DNA of 64,000 nucleotides from the NCBI RefSeq assembly GCF_010131535.1, contig NZ_WUBS01000005.1:62001-126000 (forward strand), read 5' to 3'. The translations under genes and the position numbers were made by a program. This DNA is from Acerihabitans arboris. GTDB taxonomy: Bacteria; Pseudomonadota; Gammaproteobacteria; Enterobacterales; Enterobacteriaceae. Position 1 is the stretch's first letter. Each line of letters starts with the position of its first letter. Below, in pieces: positions 1-9,412 of the stretch. Under the pieces are notes generated by a model. That model searched no databases. It saw only the letters and a program-made list of their open reading frames with translations, and was not told where the DNA came from.

Positions 1-339
1 GTGCTGTCGCCGGCTAACGGCACCCTGATCAAGGTATTTGGCACCCACCACGCCTTTTGCCTGGAAACCGACACCGGCGCCGAAGTTATCGTGCATATCG
101 GCATCGATACCGTAGGGTTGCAGGGACAGGGCTTTACGTGCCTGGTGGAAGAGGGCGGCAAGGTGACCCAGGGACAGCCGATACTGGAGCTGGATCTGGA
201 CTATCTCAACGCCCACGCCCGCTCGATGATAAGCCCGGTGGTGGTCAGCAATATGGATCGGTTCGGCGCTATTTCCGCTATCGCCAGCGGCACGGTGGTG
301 GCAGGGGTTACGCCGTTGCTCGACATCACGTCGAAATAA
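1..339 (+). CDS. nagE: N-acetylglucosamine PTS permease NagE, C-terminal EIIA part (partial)
   Basis: This is the 3' end of a gene that begins upstream of the window. The 112 visible residues form a glucose-type PTS EIIA domain, with the phosphorylatable histidine in the VHIGIDTV motif near residue 32 and the usual GQPILELD strand after it. EIIA passes phosphate from HPr to the fused EIIB domain. NagE is the membrane EIICBA protein that imports and phosphorylates N-acetylglucosamine. I assign nagE rather than another EIIA-bearing permease because glnS follows directly, as in other enterobacteria. The first codon shown is simply where the window starts. A hairpin with a T-tract lies 40 bp after the stop. 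Confidence 0.88.
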   Translation: MLSPANGTLIKVFGTHHAFCLETDTGAEVIVHIGIDTVGLQGQGFTCLVEEGGKVTQGQPILELDLDYLNAHARSMISPVVVSNMDRFGAISAIASGTVVAGVTPLLDITSK

Positions 340-377
340 ACGGCGCGAAATAATCACCCGCGCTTATCACCCCGGTT

Positions 378-409
378 CCGGCGCGTCCTCCGCGCCGGAC
401 TTTTTTTTT
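378..409 (+). terminator. Rho-independent terminator after nagE
   Basis: A perfect 8-bp GC-rich stem (CCGGCGCG/CGCGCCGG) with a 5-nt loop is followed two bases later by nine Ts. It lies 39 bp after the nagE stop and ends that transcript before glnS. Confidence 0.85.
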
Positions 410-630
410 ACCCGCCATCGCCCTCGTTGCCCGTCCAGCCCCCGGTTATTCTCCGGCGCCATGGCGCCTATGGTAATATGGCGGCATAGGTTAGCCCCGC
501 CGGCCCGTCATGCCGACCGTATGGCGGCCCCGCGCCATAAGAATTTCTGCAACTAACGGTTGTGTCGGGACGTGGCTTGTTGGAACATAAGCATAATGAA
601 TGTCGTGCGTTCGCGTAGAGGAAAAGCAAT

Positions 631-2298
631 ATGAGTGAGGCAGAAGCCCGCCCAACTAATTTTATTCGTCAAATAATTGACGAAGATTTGGCAACCGGTA
701 AGCACTCTTCCGTGCATACCCGTTTTCCGCCGGAGCCTAACGGTTATCTTCACATCGGGCATGCAAAATCCATTTGCCTGAATTTCGGCATTGCCCAGGA
801 TTACCAGGGCCAGTGCAACCTGCGCTTTGACGACACCAACCCGACGAAAGAAGATATCGAATTCGTCGATTCGATCAAACAGGATGTGCAGTGGCTCGGC
901 TTTAAATGGAGCGGCAATATCCACTATTCCTCCGACTATTTCGATCAACTGCACGCATATGCCGTGGAACTGATCAATAAAGGGTTGGCCTATGTGGACG
1001 AACTCTCATCGGACGCCATCCGCGAATATCGCGGCAACCTCACCACGCCCGGCAAGAACAGTCCGTTTCGCGATCGCTCGGTGGAAGACAACCTGGCGCT
1101 GTTCACCATCATGCGCAGCGGCGGTTTTCCCGAGGGCAGCGCCTGCCTGCGGGCCAAAATAGATATGGCCTCGCCGTTTATGGTGATGCGCGATCCGGTA
1201 CTGTACCGGATTAAGTTTGCCGAACACCACCAGACCGGCTCGAAGTGGTGCATCTATCCGATGTATGACTTCACCCACTGCATCTCCGACGCCCTGGAAG
1301 GCATTACCCATTCGTTGTGTACCCTGGAGTTCCAGGATAACCGCCGTTTGTATGATTGGGTGCTGGAGAATATCAGCATCGACTGCCATCCACGGCAGTA
1401 TGAATTTTCGCGCCTGAATCTTGAATACGCCATTATGTCCAAGCGCAAGCTGACCCAACTGGTGGCGGACCATATCGTCGAGGGCTGGGACGACCCGCGC
1501 ATGCCCACCGTCTCCGGCCTGCGCCGCCGTGGTTATACCGCCGCGTCCATTCGCGAATTCTGCCGCCGCATCGGCGTCACCAAGCAGGAAAACAATGTGG
1601 AAATCGCCGCGCTGGAAGCCTGCATTCGTGAAGACCTCAATGAAAGCGCGCCGCGCGCCATGGCGGTTATCGACCCGGTAAAACTGGTGATTGAAAATTT
1701 ACCGGTCGGGCACCAGGAAACCGTGACCATGCCCACTCATCCCAATAAACCTGAAATGGGCGAGCGCCAGGTGGCCTTCAGCCGCGAAATCTATATAGAC
1801 CGGGCGGATTTTCGCGAAGAGGCCAACAAGCAGTACAAGCGCCTGGTGCTGGGCAAGGAAGTGCGCCTGCGCAACGCCTATGTGATCAAAGCCGAGCGTG
1901 TCGAAAAGGACGGGCAGGGCGAGATCACCACCATTTATTGCACCTATGATGCCGAGACCCTGAGCAAGGATCCGGCGGATGGACGCAAGGTGAAGGGCGT
2001 TATCCATTGGGTTTCGGCAACCCACGGCGTACCCGCCGAGTTCCGGTTGTACGATCGCCTGTTCAGCGTAGCCAACCCGGGCGCGGCGGAGGATTTTCTC
2101 TCCACGATTAACCCGGATTCGCTGGTCATCAAACAGGGCTTTGTGGAAGCCAGCGCGCTGGACGCCGTGCCGGAGCAACCTTATCAATTTGAACGCGAAG
2201 GGTATTTCTGCGCCGACAGCCGCTATTTCAGCACAGAGAAACCGGTGTTTAACCGCACCGTCGGCCTGCGCGATACCTGGACCAAGACCGCCGTCTGA
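631..2298 (+). CDS. glnS: Glutaminyl-tRNA synthetase
   Basis: Class I aminoacyl-tRNA synthetase that charges tRNA-Gln in the cytoplasm. The 555 residues match the usual length of about 554. The HIGH nucleotide-binding motif is at residues 41-44 and the second signature, MSKRK, is at about 269-273. The Rossmann catalytic half is followed by the two beta-barrel anticodon-binding domains. The start is supported by AGAGGA about nine bases upstream. It converges with alsK downstream, separated by a long GC hairpin. It is a single-copy housekeeping gene with no sign of damage. Confidence 0.98.
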   Translation: MSEAEARPTNFIRQIIDEDLATGKHSSVHTRFPPEPNGYLHIGHAKSICLNFGIAQDYQGQCNLRFDDTNPTKEDIEFVDSIKQDVQWLGFKWSGNIHYSSDYFDQLHAYAVELINKGLAYVDELSSDAIREYRGNLTTPGKNSPFRDRSVEDNLALFTIMRSGGFPEGSACLRAKIDMASPFMVMRDPVLYRIKFAEHHQTGSKWCIYPMYDFTHCISDALEGITHSLCTLEFQDNRRLYDWVLENISIDCHPRQYEFSRLNLEYAIMSKRKLTQLVADHIVEGWDDPRMPTVSGLRRRGYTAASIREFCRRIGVTKQENNVEIAALEACIREDLNESAPRAMAVIDPVKLVIENLPVGHQETVTMPTHPNKPEMGERQVAFSREIYIDRADFREEANKQYKRLVLGKEVRLRNAYVIKAERVEKDGQGEITTIYCTYDAETLSKDPADGRKVKGVIHWVSATHGVPAEFRLYDRLFSVANPGAAEDFLSTINPDSLVIKQGFVEASALDAVPEQPYQFEREGYFCADSRYFSTEKPVFNRTVGLRDTWTKTAV

Positions 2299-2336
2299 CC
2301 GCGCGTCGGCCCCGCCGCATCCGCATGCCCGCACCG

Positions 2337-2364
2337 GGCGGCGCGCGCGTTTTAGCGCGCCGCC
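2337..2364. repeat. Perfect 10-bp inverted repeat between glnS and alsK
   Basis: GGCGGCGCGC and GCGCGCCGCC flank an 8-nt loop that contains the alsK stop codon. The two genes converge here, so the hairpin could slow transcription from either side. Neither strand shows a T-tract after it, so it is not a classical intrinsic terminator. Confidence 0.5.
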
Positions 2365-3269
2365 GGCACCGCTAGCCGGCGCCCCATCCTGGCGGCGCCG
2401 ATTGCGCCGTTAAACGCCGACGAAGACGCCCTGGCAAATTTTATCTCATCAAACGGCAAGGGCTTGCGAATAAAGTCGCCGGCCCGCGCTATCAGCCGGT
2501 CCAAGGGAAAATCCACCATATCCATCACGCCGCCGCCCAGCAGGATAACATCGGGGTCGAACAGATTGATGCCGGTGGCCATCGCCCTGGCCGCCCGATC
2601 GATAAAGTCGGCCAGGTAGTCGTCTTGGCCGGCTAGGCTAAATACGTCGGATAGCGCGTAATCCCGCGGCGCGCTGTGATACCAACGCGCCAGCGCCACG
2701 CCGGAACAGACGGTTTCCAGGCAGCCCGGATTGCCGCAGCCGCAGCGAATGCCGTCATCGCCTAGCGGGATGTGTCCCAGTTCGCCCGCCACGCCATGCG
2801 CCCCCACATAAGGCGCGCCGTTAAGCCAGACCGAAAAGCCAAAGCCGGTGCCCAGATAACATCCCAATACCAGCTTATCGCCCAGGTTTCGTTCGGCCAC
2901 GTCATAAAACAGCTGCAGGTTGACGTCGCGCTCGAAGGCCACCGGGCATTTCAGGCGTTGCTCCAGCAATGCCGCCAGGTCGACAAAGTCGGCGGCGGCG
3001 CAGGGCAGGTTGGGCGTGGACATAATGTTCTTACGGTCCCGCGCGATGGACGCGGGAAAACCAATCATGACGGCGACGGCCTTGGCGCCGTATTGTTGCA
3101 AAAACCGCCCGATAAAACGCGACAGGCCGGCCGCCAGGCCGTTTTCCACCACCGGCAGGGTTCGCTCTTTCGCCGTGACCAATACCTCGCCGCCGGGCGA
3201 TAATAAACAAATCCGGATATGGGTGGCGCCCATATCCACGCCCACGATCGCTCTCTGCCTGCTGCTCAT
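2352..3269 (-). CDS. alsK: D-allose kinase (ROK family)
   Basis: Sugar kinase of the ROK family, predicted to phosphorylate D-allose to allose 6-phosphate in the cytoplasm. The 305 residues fit the E. coli protein (about 309). The N-terminal phosphate-binding motif VGVDMGATH is at residues 9-17. The ROK zinc-binding signature CGCGNPGCLET lies mid-protein, preceded by the sugar-binding GELGHIPLG segment. It is the last gene of the als operon, one base after alsE, with a GAGG ribosome site inside the end of alsE. Assignment to allose rests on the operon context. From the protein alone, only a ROK hexokinase-like enzyme could be claimed. Confidence 0.88.
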   Translation of the reverse strand: MSSRQRAIVGVDMGATHIRICLLSPGGEVLVTAKERTLPVVENGLAAGLSRFIGRFLQQYGAKAVAVMIGFPASIARDRKNIMSTPNLPCAAADFVDLAALLEQRLKCPVAFERDVNLQLFYDVAERNLGDKLVLGCYLGTGFGFSVWLNGAPYVGAHGVAGELGHIPLGDDGIRCGCGNPGCLETVCSGVALARWYHSAPRDYALSDVFSLAGQDDYLADFIDRAARAMATGINLFDPDVILLGGGVMDMVDFPLDRLIARAGDFIRKPLPFDEIKFARASSSAFNGAIGAARMGRRLAVPAAR

Positions 3270-3270
3270 A

Positions 3271-3948
3271 TTAACCGGCCTCTTTCAGGGCGTCCTGGAT
3301 CTGATCGGTCATCATCTTCCAGGCCTGGTGGATATCCGGCGCGTTATTAAACAGACCGGAGGAGCCGACGATAAACACATCGGCGCCCGCCTTGATAAGC
3401 GATCGGTAGGTGCGCCGGTTACAAGAACCGTCGATTTCGATTTCATAATGTAAACCGTGGCCCTCGCGATAGGCCTTGAGCTGGCCGATTTTATCCAGCA
3501 TCTCGGTGATGAAGGGTTGCCCGGCAAAACCGGGATCGACCGTCATCACGGTAATTTTATCCGCCAGGTGAATATAATATTTCATCATCTCGACCGACGA
3601 CTCGGGATTGAGGATTAAACCCACCCCCACGCCCAGCGACCTGATTTTTTCAATCAGCCGGAAGGCCTGGCCGGAAAGCGTTTCCGGATGGAGGGTAATC
3701 ATGCCGGCCCCCGCTTTCGCCAGGGTATCGATGTAATCTTCCGGTCGGGTGACCATCAGATGGCAGTCCAGGGGTTTGCTGGCGAGCCGTTTCACCTGCG
3801 CGACAAAAAACGGCGACAGCGTCAGGTTGGGCACAAAATGCCCGTCCATAATATCGATATGGATATAATCCGCGTGATGATCGATAAATTCTATTTGCTC
3901 TTTAAACTTCAATAAATCCATGCACATCAAAGAAGGAGATATTTTCAT
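3271..3948 (-). CDS. alsE: D-allulose-6-phosphate 3-epimerase
   Basis: TIM-barrel epimerase of the ribulose-phosphate 3-epimerase family. It converts D-allulose 6-phosphate to D-fructose 6-phosphate and so feeds allose into glycolysis. The 225 residues begin MKISPSLM as in E. coli. Metal ligands are visible in HIDIMDGHF (His30, Asp32), in DCHLMV, and in the C-terminal EIDGSCN (catalytic Asp), and the loop VDPGFAGQ is intact. An in-frame GTG lies three codons upstream, directly after the alsC stop. I chose the ATG because AGGTGA lies about five bases before it. It shares the operon with alsC and alsK. Confidence 0.95.
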   Translation of the reverse strand: MKISPSLMCMDLLKFKEQIEFIDHHADYIHIDIMDGHFVPNLTLSPFFVAQVKRLASKPLDCHLMVTRPEDYIDTLAKAGAGMITLHPETLSGQAFRLIEKIRSLGVGVGLILNPESSVEMMKYYIHLADKITVMTVDPGFAGQPFITEMLDKIGQLKAYREGHGLHYEIEIDGSCNRRTYRSLIKAGADVFIVGSSGLFNNAPDIHQAWKMMTDQIQDALKEAG

Positions 3949-3957
3949 ATCGGTCAC

Positions 3958-4905
3958 CTATTTACTAATCAGCCGATCTAAAGCCACGGCGGCGATAATC
4001 AATCCCCCCATGACTACTAATTGATAATATGTCTGCACCTGAAGGATGTTAAGTCCATTATTAATAGTGCCAATAATCAAACCGCCAATTACCACCGAGA
4101 ATATCCGTCCCTTGCCGCCAAAAAAGCTGGTGCCGCCGATAATGGCGCTGGCAATGGCATAAGTTTCAAAGCCAATGCCCGCCAGAGGCTCCGCCGCGCC
4201 TAAACGTGCGGTGGATACCACGCCGGCCAGGCCGGCGCAGATACCGGAGATAATAAAAACAATAAGCATATGGAATTTCACATCGATGCCGGAGAAGAAG
4301 GCGGAGTTTTTATTTCCGCCCAAGGCATAGATATTCCTGCCAAGCCGGGTGTGCGAGGTAATAAACCAGAGAATGACCGCAATGATCAGCGCAAAAATCA
4401 CCGGTACCGGAATACCCAATATGCTGCCGGCAAAGAAATTAACAAAACCGAACGAGAAGCCGTATACCGAGTTGGCATCGGAAATCACCAGGGTAACGCC
4501 GCGGAAAATGGCATTGGTGCCGAGCGTGATAATAAAGGGATGCAGGCCGGTCCAGTTAACCAGGCAGCCGTTGATGGCGCCCAGCAGTCCGCCGACCGCC
4601 ACGCCGCCAATCAGCGCGGCCGAGACCGGGTCAAGGCCCGCCAGCATCAGCTTGGCGGTGAGCATGCCCGACAGGGCCAGGATTGCGCCCACCGACAGAT
4701 CGATGCCCGCGACCAGGATAGCAAAAAACTCGCCCATGCCGATCAATACCGTCACCGAGCTTTGCACTAAAATCTGGGTGATGTTATTGGCCTTCAAAAA
4801 ATATTCGCTGGAAATCGAGCCGAAAATAGCAACGATGATTGCCAGAATAAAAAACGTGCCGTACTGATCCCAGAATCTCTGGAAGTTAAATTTGGACTTC
4901 TCCAT
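3958..4905 (-). CDS. alsC: D-allose ABC transporter permease
   Basis: Integral membrane permease of the sugar ABC transporters of the RbsC/AraH type, forming the channel for D-allose with AlsA and AlsB. The 315 residues contain about eight to ten hydrophobic segments. The family EAA-like region reads GIDLSVGAILALSG near residue 70, and a long conserved GGTSFFGGKGR loop lies near residue 260. A GAGGTAA ribosome site precedes the ATG. It is separated from alsA by 11 bases and from alsE by nine. The neighbouring allulose-phosphate epimerase gives the substrate assignment. Confidence 0.93.
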   Translation of the reverse strand: MEKSKFNFQRFWDQYGTFFILAIIVAIFGSISSEYFLKANNITQILVQSSVTVLIGMGEFFAILVAGIDLSVGAILALSGMLTAKLMLAGLDPVSAALIGGVAVGGLLGAINGCLVNWTGLHPFIITLGTNAIFRGVTLVISDANSVYGFSFGFVNFFAGSILGIPVPVIFALIIAVILWFITSHTRLGRNIYALGGNKNSAFFSGIDVKFHMLIVFIISGICAGLAGVVSTARLGAAEPLAGIGFETYAIASAIIGGTSFFGGKGRIFSVVIGGLIIGTINNGLNILQVQTYYQLVVMGGLIIAAVALDRLISK

Positions 4906-4916
4906 TATTATTTACC

Positions 4917-6455
4917 TCAGCTTTGTGGCAGAGCCCATGTCATGATATCTTCTTCGCCGATATGCTCATTGTTATCGAGAATGTTGGCTAATGTCCCTTC
5001 ACGGAATATAGCGATCCGATCGCATACGGATATAATCTCGGGGAGTTCGGATGAAACCATTAAAATGGTTTTTCCGGTGGCGGCTAAATTACGCATCACC
5101 TTATAAATTTCCGCCTTGGCACCCACATCGATACCGCGGGTGGGCTCGTCAAAAATAATGACCTCCGGCTCGCAGCATAGCCACTTCGATATCAATACCT
5201 TTTGCTGGTTGCCACCGGATAATTCAGTGATATTCTGGTCCACCGAACTGCATTTTAATGACAGCAGCTGGCGCTGCTCCTCCGCCAGCTTTCTTTCCGC
5301 GGCCGGATCGAATAATCCCACCACGCCTTTATAGCCGCCATCCTTCAGGCTTTTACTGATGGCAATGTTTTGCGCAATGGAAAAATTATCAAAAAAACCG
5401 TTTTCACGCCGGCTCTCGGTGATATAGCCCATGCCTTTTTTTAACGCGTCCAGCGGCGATGTCGGGGTGATGTCTACGTTACGCAGCATAACCTTGCCGC
5501 TGCTTTTCGGTTCGACGCCGAAGATACAGTTCATGAATTCGGTGCGTCCCGATCCCACCAGACCGGCAAAACCCATGATTTCTCCCTTTTTCACCTGAAA
5601 GGAGACGTTCTTGACGCGGCGCTGGTCTTTGCTGGTGATATTGCTCACCTCAAACATGATTTCGGCGTGCCCGCCCTCAACGCCAACCTTCTCCTTCAGC
5701 GACCGAAAGCGGTTTTGCACTTCGCGCCCGACCATCAAACGCACGATACCATCGTTGGTCACCTGCTCAATCCGTCCGGAGGCGACGCTGCTGCCGTCCT
5801 TCATCACCGTGTAGCGGTTACAGATACGCCGGATCTCGTTGAGCTTATGCGAAATATAGACAATCGCCGTGCCGTCCCGGCGCAGCTGGTTCATGATCAG
5901 GAACAGATAATCCACTTCGTTATAGGTCAGGGAAGAGGTCGGCTCGTCCATGATAATAACCCTGGCGTCCAGCATCAGCGTTTTAGCGATTTCCAGCATT
6001 TGCTTCTGGCTGATGGAAAGGTTACCGACCTTTTCATCAAGCCGTATTTTAAGACCCACGCGCAATAGCATAATTGCCGCCCTGGTGCGCATGTCGTGCC
6101 AATCTACCGTGCTAATACCGAAGACTTTTTTTACCGGCAGCCGGCCGATGAATAAATTTTCCAGCACGGTTAATTCATCAATGACACTTAATTCCTGATA
6201 AATAATACCAATGCCCAACTTCGCCGCAATTTTATGGTCGAGCTTGGAATAATCAATATTATCGATATTAATTTTCCCCGCCGTCGGGTCATAAATACCG
6301 GAAAGTATTTTCATCAAGGTTGATTTGCCGGCGCCATTTTCACCCAATAACGCATGTATCTCATATGGGTATATTTCCAGATCAACCGATTTCAACGCCT
6401 GGACGGGACCAAAGCTTTTGGCGATCCCCTCCATCTTGATATAGGGAGTACTCAT
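4917..6455 (-). CDS. alsA: D-allose ABC transporter ATP-binding protein
   Basis: Double-cassette ATPase of the ribose/galactose importer class that energises allose uptake on the inner face of the membrane. The 512 residues contain two ABC domains. The first has Walker A GENGAGKST near residues 38-46 and Walker B VIIMDEPTS. The second has the degenerate Walker A GLVGSGRTE, as usual in RbsA-type proteins, the signature LSGGNQQKV and Walker B IIFDEPTRG. The start has GGAGAG upstream. It lies between alsB and alsC in the same order as in E. coli, and its length matches the E. coli protein (510). Confidence 0.95.
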   Translation of the reverse strand: MSTPYIKMEGIAKSFGPVQALKSVDLEIYPYEIHALLGENGAGKSTLMKILSGIYDPTAGKINIDNIDYSKLDHKIAAKLGIGIIYQELSVIDELTVLENLFIGRLPVKKVFGISTVDWHDMRTRAAIMLLRVGLKIRLDEKVGNLSISQKQMLEIAKTLMLDARVIIMDEPTSSLTYNEVDYLFLIMNQLRRDGTAIVYISHKLNEIRRICNRYTVMKDGSSVASGRIEQVTNDGIVRLMVGREVQNRFRSLKEKVGVEGGHAEIMFEVSNITSKDQRRVKNVSFQVKKGEIMGFAGLVGSGRTEFMNCIFGVEPKSSGKVMLRNVDITPTSPLDALKKGMGYITESRRENGFFDNFSIAQNIAISKSLKDGGYKGVVGLFDPAAERKLAEEQRQLLSLKCSSVDQNITELSGGNQQKVLISKWLCCEPEVIIFDEPTRGIDVGAKAEIYKVMRNLAATGKTILMVSSELPEIISVCDRIAIFREGTLANILDNNEHIGEEDIMTWALPQS

Positions 6456-6511
6456 ATCACTCTCCGGATTAAATACCAGACGGCAAGAATATTCGGCCCT
6501 GCGACCTCGGG

Positions 6512-7447
6512 TTATTTGGTTACCAGAATAGAATCGACGGTTTCTATTTTCGGCTGGGCATCAAGCGCAATCAGCTTGCCGGATTTCACCGTATCCACCA
6601 GGATGGCTAAACCGTTAGCGCCAATTTCAGCCGGATTCTGGGCCACGGTGGCGGTCATCATGCCCTGGGCGACCATTTTTCGGGCCTCGGGCACGCCGTC
6701 GGTGCCGACTACCAGGATCTTGCCGGTCTTTCCCGCGTTGGCCACCGCCTGCGCCACGCCCATCGCCATGGTGTCATTGGCGCAATAGAAGGCCTTCACC
6801 CGGGGGTTGCGCTGCATGACGTTGGTCGCCACGTCCAGGGCCTTGATGCGATCCCAGTCCGCCGGCTGGCTGGCGACCAGTTTGATATGGCTGCCAGCCT
6901 TGAATTGCGCGGTGGCGCCGTTGCGCCGCGCTTCGCCTGAGGCGTTACCGGCCTTGCCTTCGATAATGGCGACTTCGCCGCCTTCGGCGCCTAATGTATC
7001 GATAATAAATTTAGCGCCCTTCGCGCCGACCGCCACATTATCGGTGGTAATAAAGGCTTCAACATTGCCTTTGGCCTTGGCCAGGTTGGCTAAATCGATT
7101 TTTTCGTCCAGGTTAACCAGGTGGATGCCTTTCTGGTACGCCTTGGCGACCGGGATGACCAGATTGACCGCCGATAACGGGGCAAAGGCAATACCTTTAT
7201 AATTCTTATTGGTTAAATCCTCGAATAATTGTAATTGTGATTGGAAGTCGCCTTCCGAAGGCGAGGCGAAAATATCCACGGTGACGCCGAGATCCCGCGC
7301 TTTTTTCTCGATGCCCTGTTTCATCTCAACCCAGAAAGGGTTGGATAATGTTTTCAGGACAACGGCGTAATCGGCCGCCGCATGGGCGACGGTGGATAGC
7401 ATCAGTCCACAGGCGGCGCCTCCGATCAGTTTAATAAATTTATTCAT
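6512..7447 (-). CDS. alsB: D-allose-binding periplasmic protein
   Basis: Periplasmic sugar-binding protein of the ribose-binding (peripla_BP_4) class that delivers D-allose to the AlsC/AlsA permease. It is 311 residues long, the same as in E. coli. An N-terminal signal peptide (two Lys, a hydrophobic core and a THAHAA-like cleavage region around residue 23) is followed by two Rossmann-like lobes. The hinge-region motif VVGTDGVPEA is near residue 235. A GGAGATAG ribosome site precedes the ATG. It is the first structural gene after alsR, and a 56-bp gap to alsA may modulate downstream expression. Confidence 0.94.
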   Translation of the reverse strand: MNKFIKLIGGAACGLMLSTVAHAAADYAVVLKTLSNPFWVEMKQGIEKKARDLGVTVDIFASPSEGDFQSQLQLFEDLTNKNYKGIAFAPLSAVNLVIPVAKAYQKGIHLVNLDEKIDLANLAKAKGNVEAFITTDNVAVGAKGAKFIIDTLGAEGGEVAIIEGKAGNASGEARRNGATAQFKAGSHIKLVASQPADWDRIKALDVATNVMQRNPRVKAFYCANDTMAMGVAQAVANAGKTGKILVVGTDGVPEARKMVAQGMMTATVAQNPAEIGANGLAILVDTVKSGKLIALDAQPKIETVDSILVTK

Positions 7448-7468
7448 TGTTCTATCTCCAAAAGAGAA

Positions 7469-8356
7469 TTATTTATAATCACGCTTAAGGTACTTGGTAA
7501 TGGAACTTGTTTTTTCCAGGTTTTTATTCGCCAGCTCGATATCCTGCCGCGCTACCGAAACAAAAAACGCATCCAGCAGGGTAAGTTGCAGAATACGGGC
7601 CGAGGCGTTTCTGCCTAATAACGGCGTTTCCGGCGCCGGTGAACAAATATTAAAATCAGCCAGCTGCGCGATGGGGGAATTACTGCTATGGGTGATGCAA
7701 ATGATTTTTGCCCCATTATTCTTGGCGATGGACACCACCTGTTTAAGATCGCTGGTGCGGCCTGAGTGGGAGACCACCAGCGCCACATCGCCCGGTTGCA
7801 GCAGGGACGCCGACATCATCATCAAGTGGGCGTCCAGGTAAGCATTGCAGCGCAGGCCGATTTTCAGGAATTTATGCTGCACGTCGGCGCAGATGGAGTT
7901 GGAACCGCCGACGCCATACAGCTCACGCTGGTTGGCGGTAAAAAAACAGCGGGCCGCCTGCTGGATAACGTTGGCGTCGACAATCGCCTGGCCTTCGACA
8001 ATGGTGCGCACGGTCAGGTTAAACACCTTATTGACCACATCTTCCGGACTGTCGTTTGGCGACAGTTCGGCGGTAATATCATGATCGGCATGGTCGAAGT
8101 ACTCGACGATAGCGCTGCGCAACTGCCGGAAGCCGCTGAACCCCAATATTTTCGACACCTTGACGATCATGGCTTCCGACAGGCCGAGGCTCAGGGCCAC
8201 ATCTTTGATGCCCGATACGTCGCTGAGATTGCCGGGGGATAAAAACCACTCCACGATGCGGCTCTCGTTTTCAGTCATCCCTTCCTGTTTGATACGAATA
8301 TAAGGGGCAATGCCTATACCGCGCGGCATTTCGTTTTGCAGTTCCGAATCATTCAT
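7469..8356 (-). CDS. alsR: RpiR-type repressor of the als operon
   Basis: Transcription factor of the RpiR family. The N-terminal HTH (about residues 15-95, with SEAMIVKVSKILGFSGF as recognition region) is followed by a sugar isomerase (SIS) domain from about 130 that senses sugar phosphates. The SIS signatures YGVGGSNSI and LVVSHSGRTSD are present. The 295 residues match E. coli AlsR/RpiR (296). In E. coli this repressor controls both als genes and rpiB. Here it heads the als operon, and no rpiB is seen nearby. It probably represses its own promoter in the AT-rich 585-bp gap upstream. Confidence 0.92.
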   Translation of the reverse strand: MNDSELQNEMPRGIGIAPYIRIKQEGMTENESRIVEWFLSPGNLSDVSGIKDVALSLGLSEAMIVKVSKILGFSGFRQLRSAIVEYFDHADHDITAELSPNDSPEDVVNKVFNLTVRTIVEGQAIVDANVIQQAARCFFTANQRELYGVGGSNSICADVQHKFLKIGLRCNAYLDAHLMMMSASLLQPGDVALVVSHSGRTSDLKQVVSIAKNNGAKIICITHSSNSPIAQLADFNICSPAPETPLLGRNASARILQLTLLDAFFVSVARQDIELANKNLEKTSSITKYLKRDYK

Positions 8357-8941
8357 CGTTCGCGTCTCTGGTGATTAACATTGCCTGTCACTATATCACC
8401 ATGGCGGAAGTTTAAAATCTGCTGCTAACTTCACGTTTTATAAAAATTTATAAACTAAGTTTTTTAGTAAAAAAAAGCGAGATACCTAAACCCGACGTAT
8501 TTCTTAACTCGGACTGGATTAATTCATATATAATTCATGTAATTAATGATTACTTTTGTTTTTGCGCACAGGCAGGCAGCCATCGGCATTTTTACTGCCT
8601 GATATACAAGCCTTCTTTTGTTGATGAAAAGAGGTAAGATAAAACGCTGTTTTTACAAGGCATTACCGAACGGCAGAGCAATCGGGTCAAATCGTTGCCC
8701 TGGTCGGCTTTATTTATATTTACAATCTGTGAAGTTTAAGGCTTTTTGGGCTGTGGTGACGAGGGCGGGACTTTTAGCGGCAGAAAGGGCGCGGCGCGCG
8801 GGCCGGGGGCATGACAGGATGATCACCCGGGTTGACCGGAACGGGACTCCGACGGTTCGGTGGAGTCAGTACTATTGGAAAGCGGCGCGCAGTAGGAGAA
8901 GCGGCATTGATAGCCGCTTTGCACAACGCCTGAGGCCGAGG
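8357..8941. promoter_or_regulatory. AT-rich control region upstream of alsR, between the als operon and fur
   Basis: This 585-bp gap holds no convincing gene. Its alsR-proximal half is strongly AT-rich, unlike the surrounding DNA. It contains two TTTATAAA palindromes ten bases apart (8437-8444 and 8447-8454) and AATTCAT repeats near 8521-8540, suitable for the als promoter and AlsR operators. The fur-proximal part is GC-rich. It has a 7-bp hairpin (AAGCGGC/GCCGCTT, 8899-8919) just after the fur stop, without a clear T-tract. Confidence 0.5.
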
Positions 8942-9412
8942 CTACTCTTTTACCCCGTTAAGCACGTCGGCGTGATCGTGCAGCGTTTCGTCTTCACGGC
9001 AGCTGCCGACTTCACAATGTCCATAGAGATATAAACTATGGTTGGTCAACTTGATATTGTGTCTCTTGGCAATATCCCGCTGGCGCGCTTCGATAAACTC
9101 ATCGCGAAATTCGATAACCTTGCCGCAGTCGAGGCAGATCAGGTGATCGTGATGATACTGTTGCGTCAGTTCAAAAACGGATTTGCCGCCCTCAAAATTA
9201 TGGCGGGTTACGATACCGGCGTCATCGAATTGGTTAAGCACGCGATATACCGTGGCCAGGCCAATCTCTTCGCCCATATCGATCAGTTTTTTGTACAGAT
9301 CTTCCGCACTGACGTGATGGCATTCCGGATCTTGCAACACTTCCAGAATCTTCAGTCTGGGAAGGGTGACTTTCAGGCCGGCCTTCTTCAATGCAATATT
9401 ATTGTCAGTCAT
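8942..9412 (-). CDS. fur: Ferric uptake regulator Fur
   Basis: Iron-responsive dimeric repressor that binds Fur boxes when loaded with Fe(II). The N-terminal winged helix (residues 1-82, with recognition helix GLATVYRVLNQFDDAG) is followed by the dimerisation domain. The metal motif YHHDHLICLDCGK (Cys93/Cys96 pair) and the C-terminal HCEVGSCREDE are clear. The protein is 156 residues, eight longer than E. coli Fur, through an extended acidic/His tail. An AGGA element precedes the ATG at a slightly long distance. fldA lies upstream on the same strand, as in related genomes. Confidence 0.97.
   Translation of the reverse strand: MTDNNIALKKAGLKVTLPRLKILEVLQDPECHHVSAEDLYKKLIDMGEEIGLATVYRVLNQFDDAGIVTRHNFEGGKSVFELTQQYHHDHLICLDCGKVIEFRDEFIEARQRDIAKRHNIKLTNHSLYLYGHCEVGSCREDETLHDHADVLNGVKE

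Noticed and set aside
8618-9034. Open frame of 138 residues between the als operon and fur
   Set aside because: It runs antisense into fur, is Arg-rich in the way of GC-rich shadow frames, has no ribosome site and matches nothing I know.
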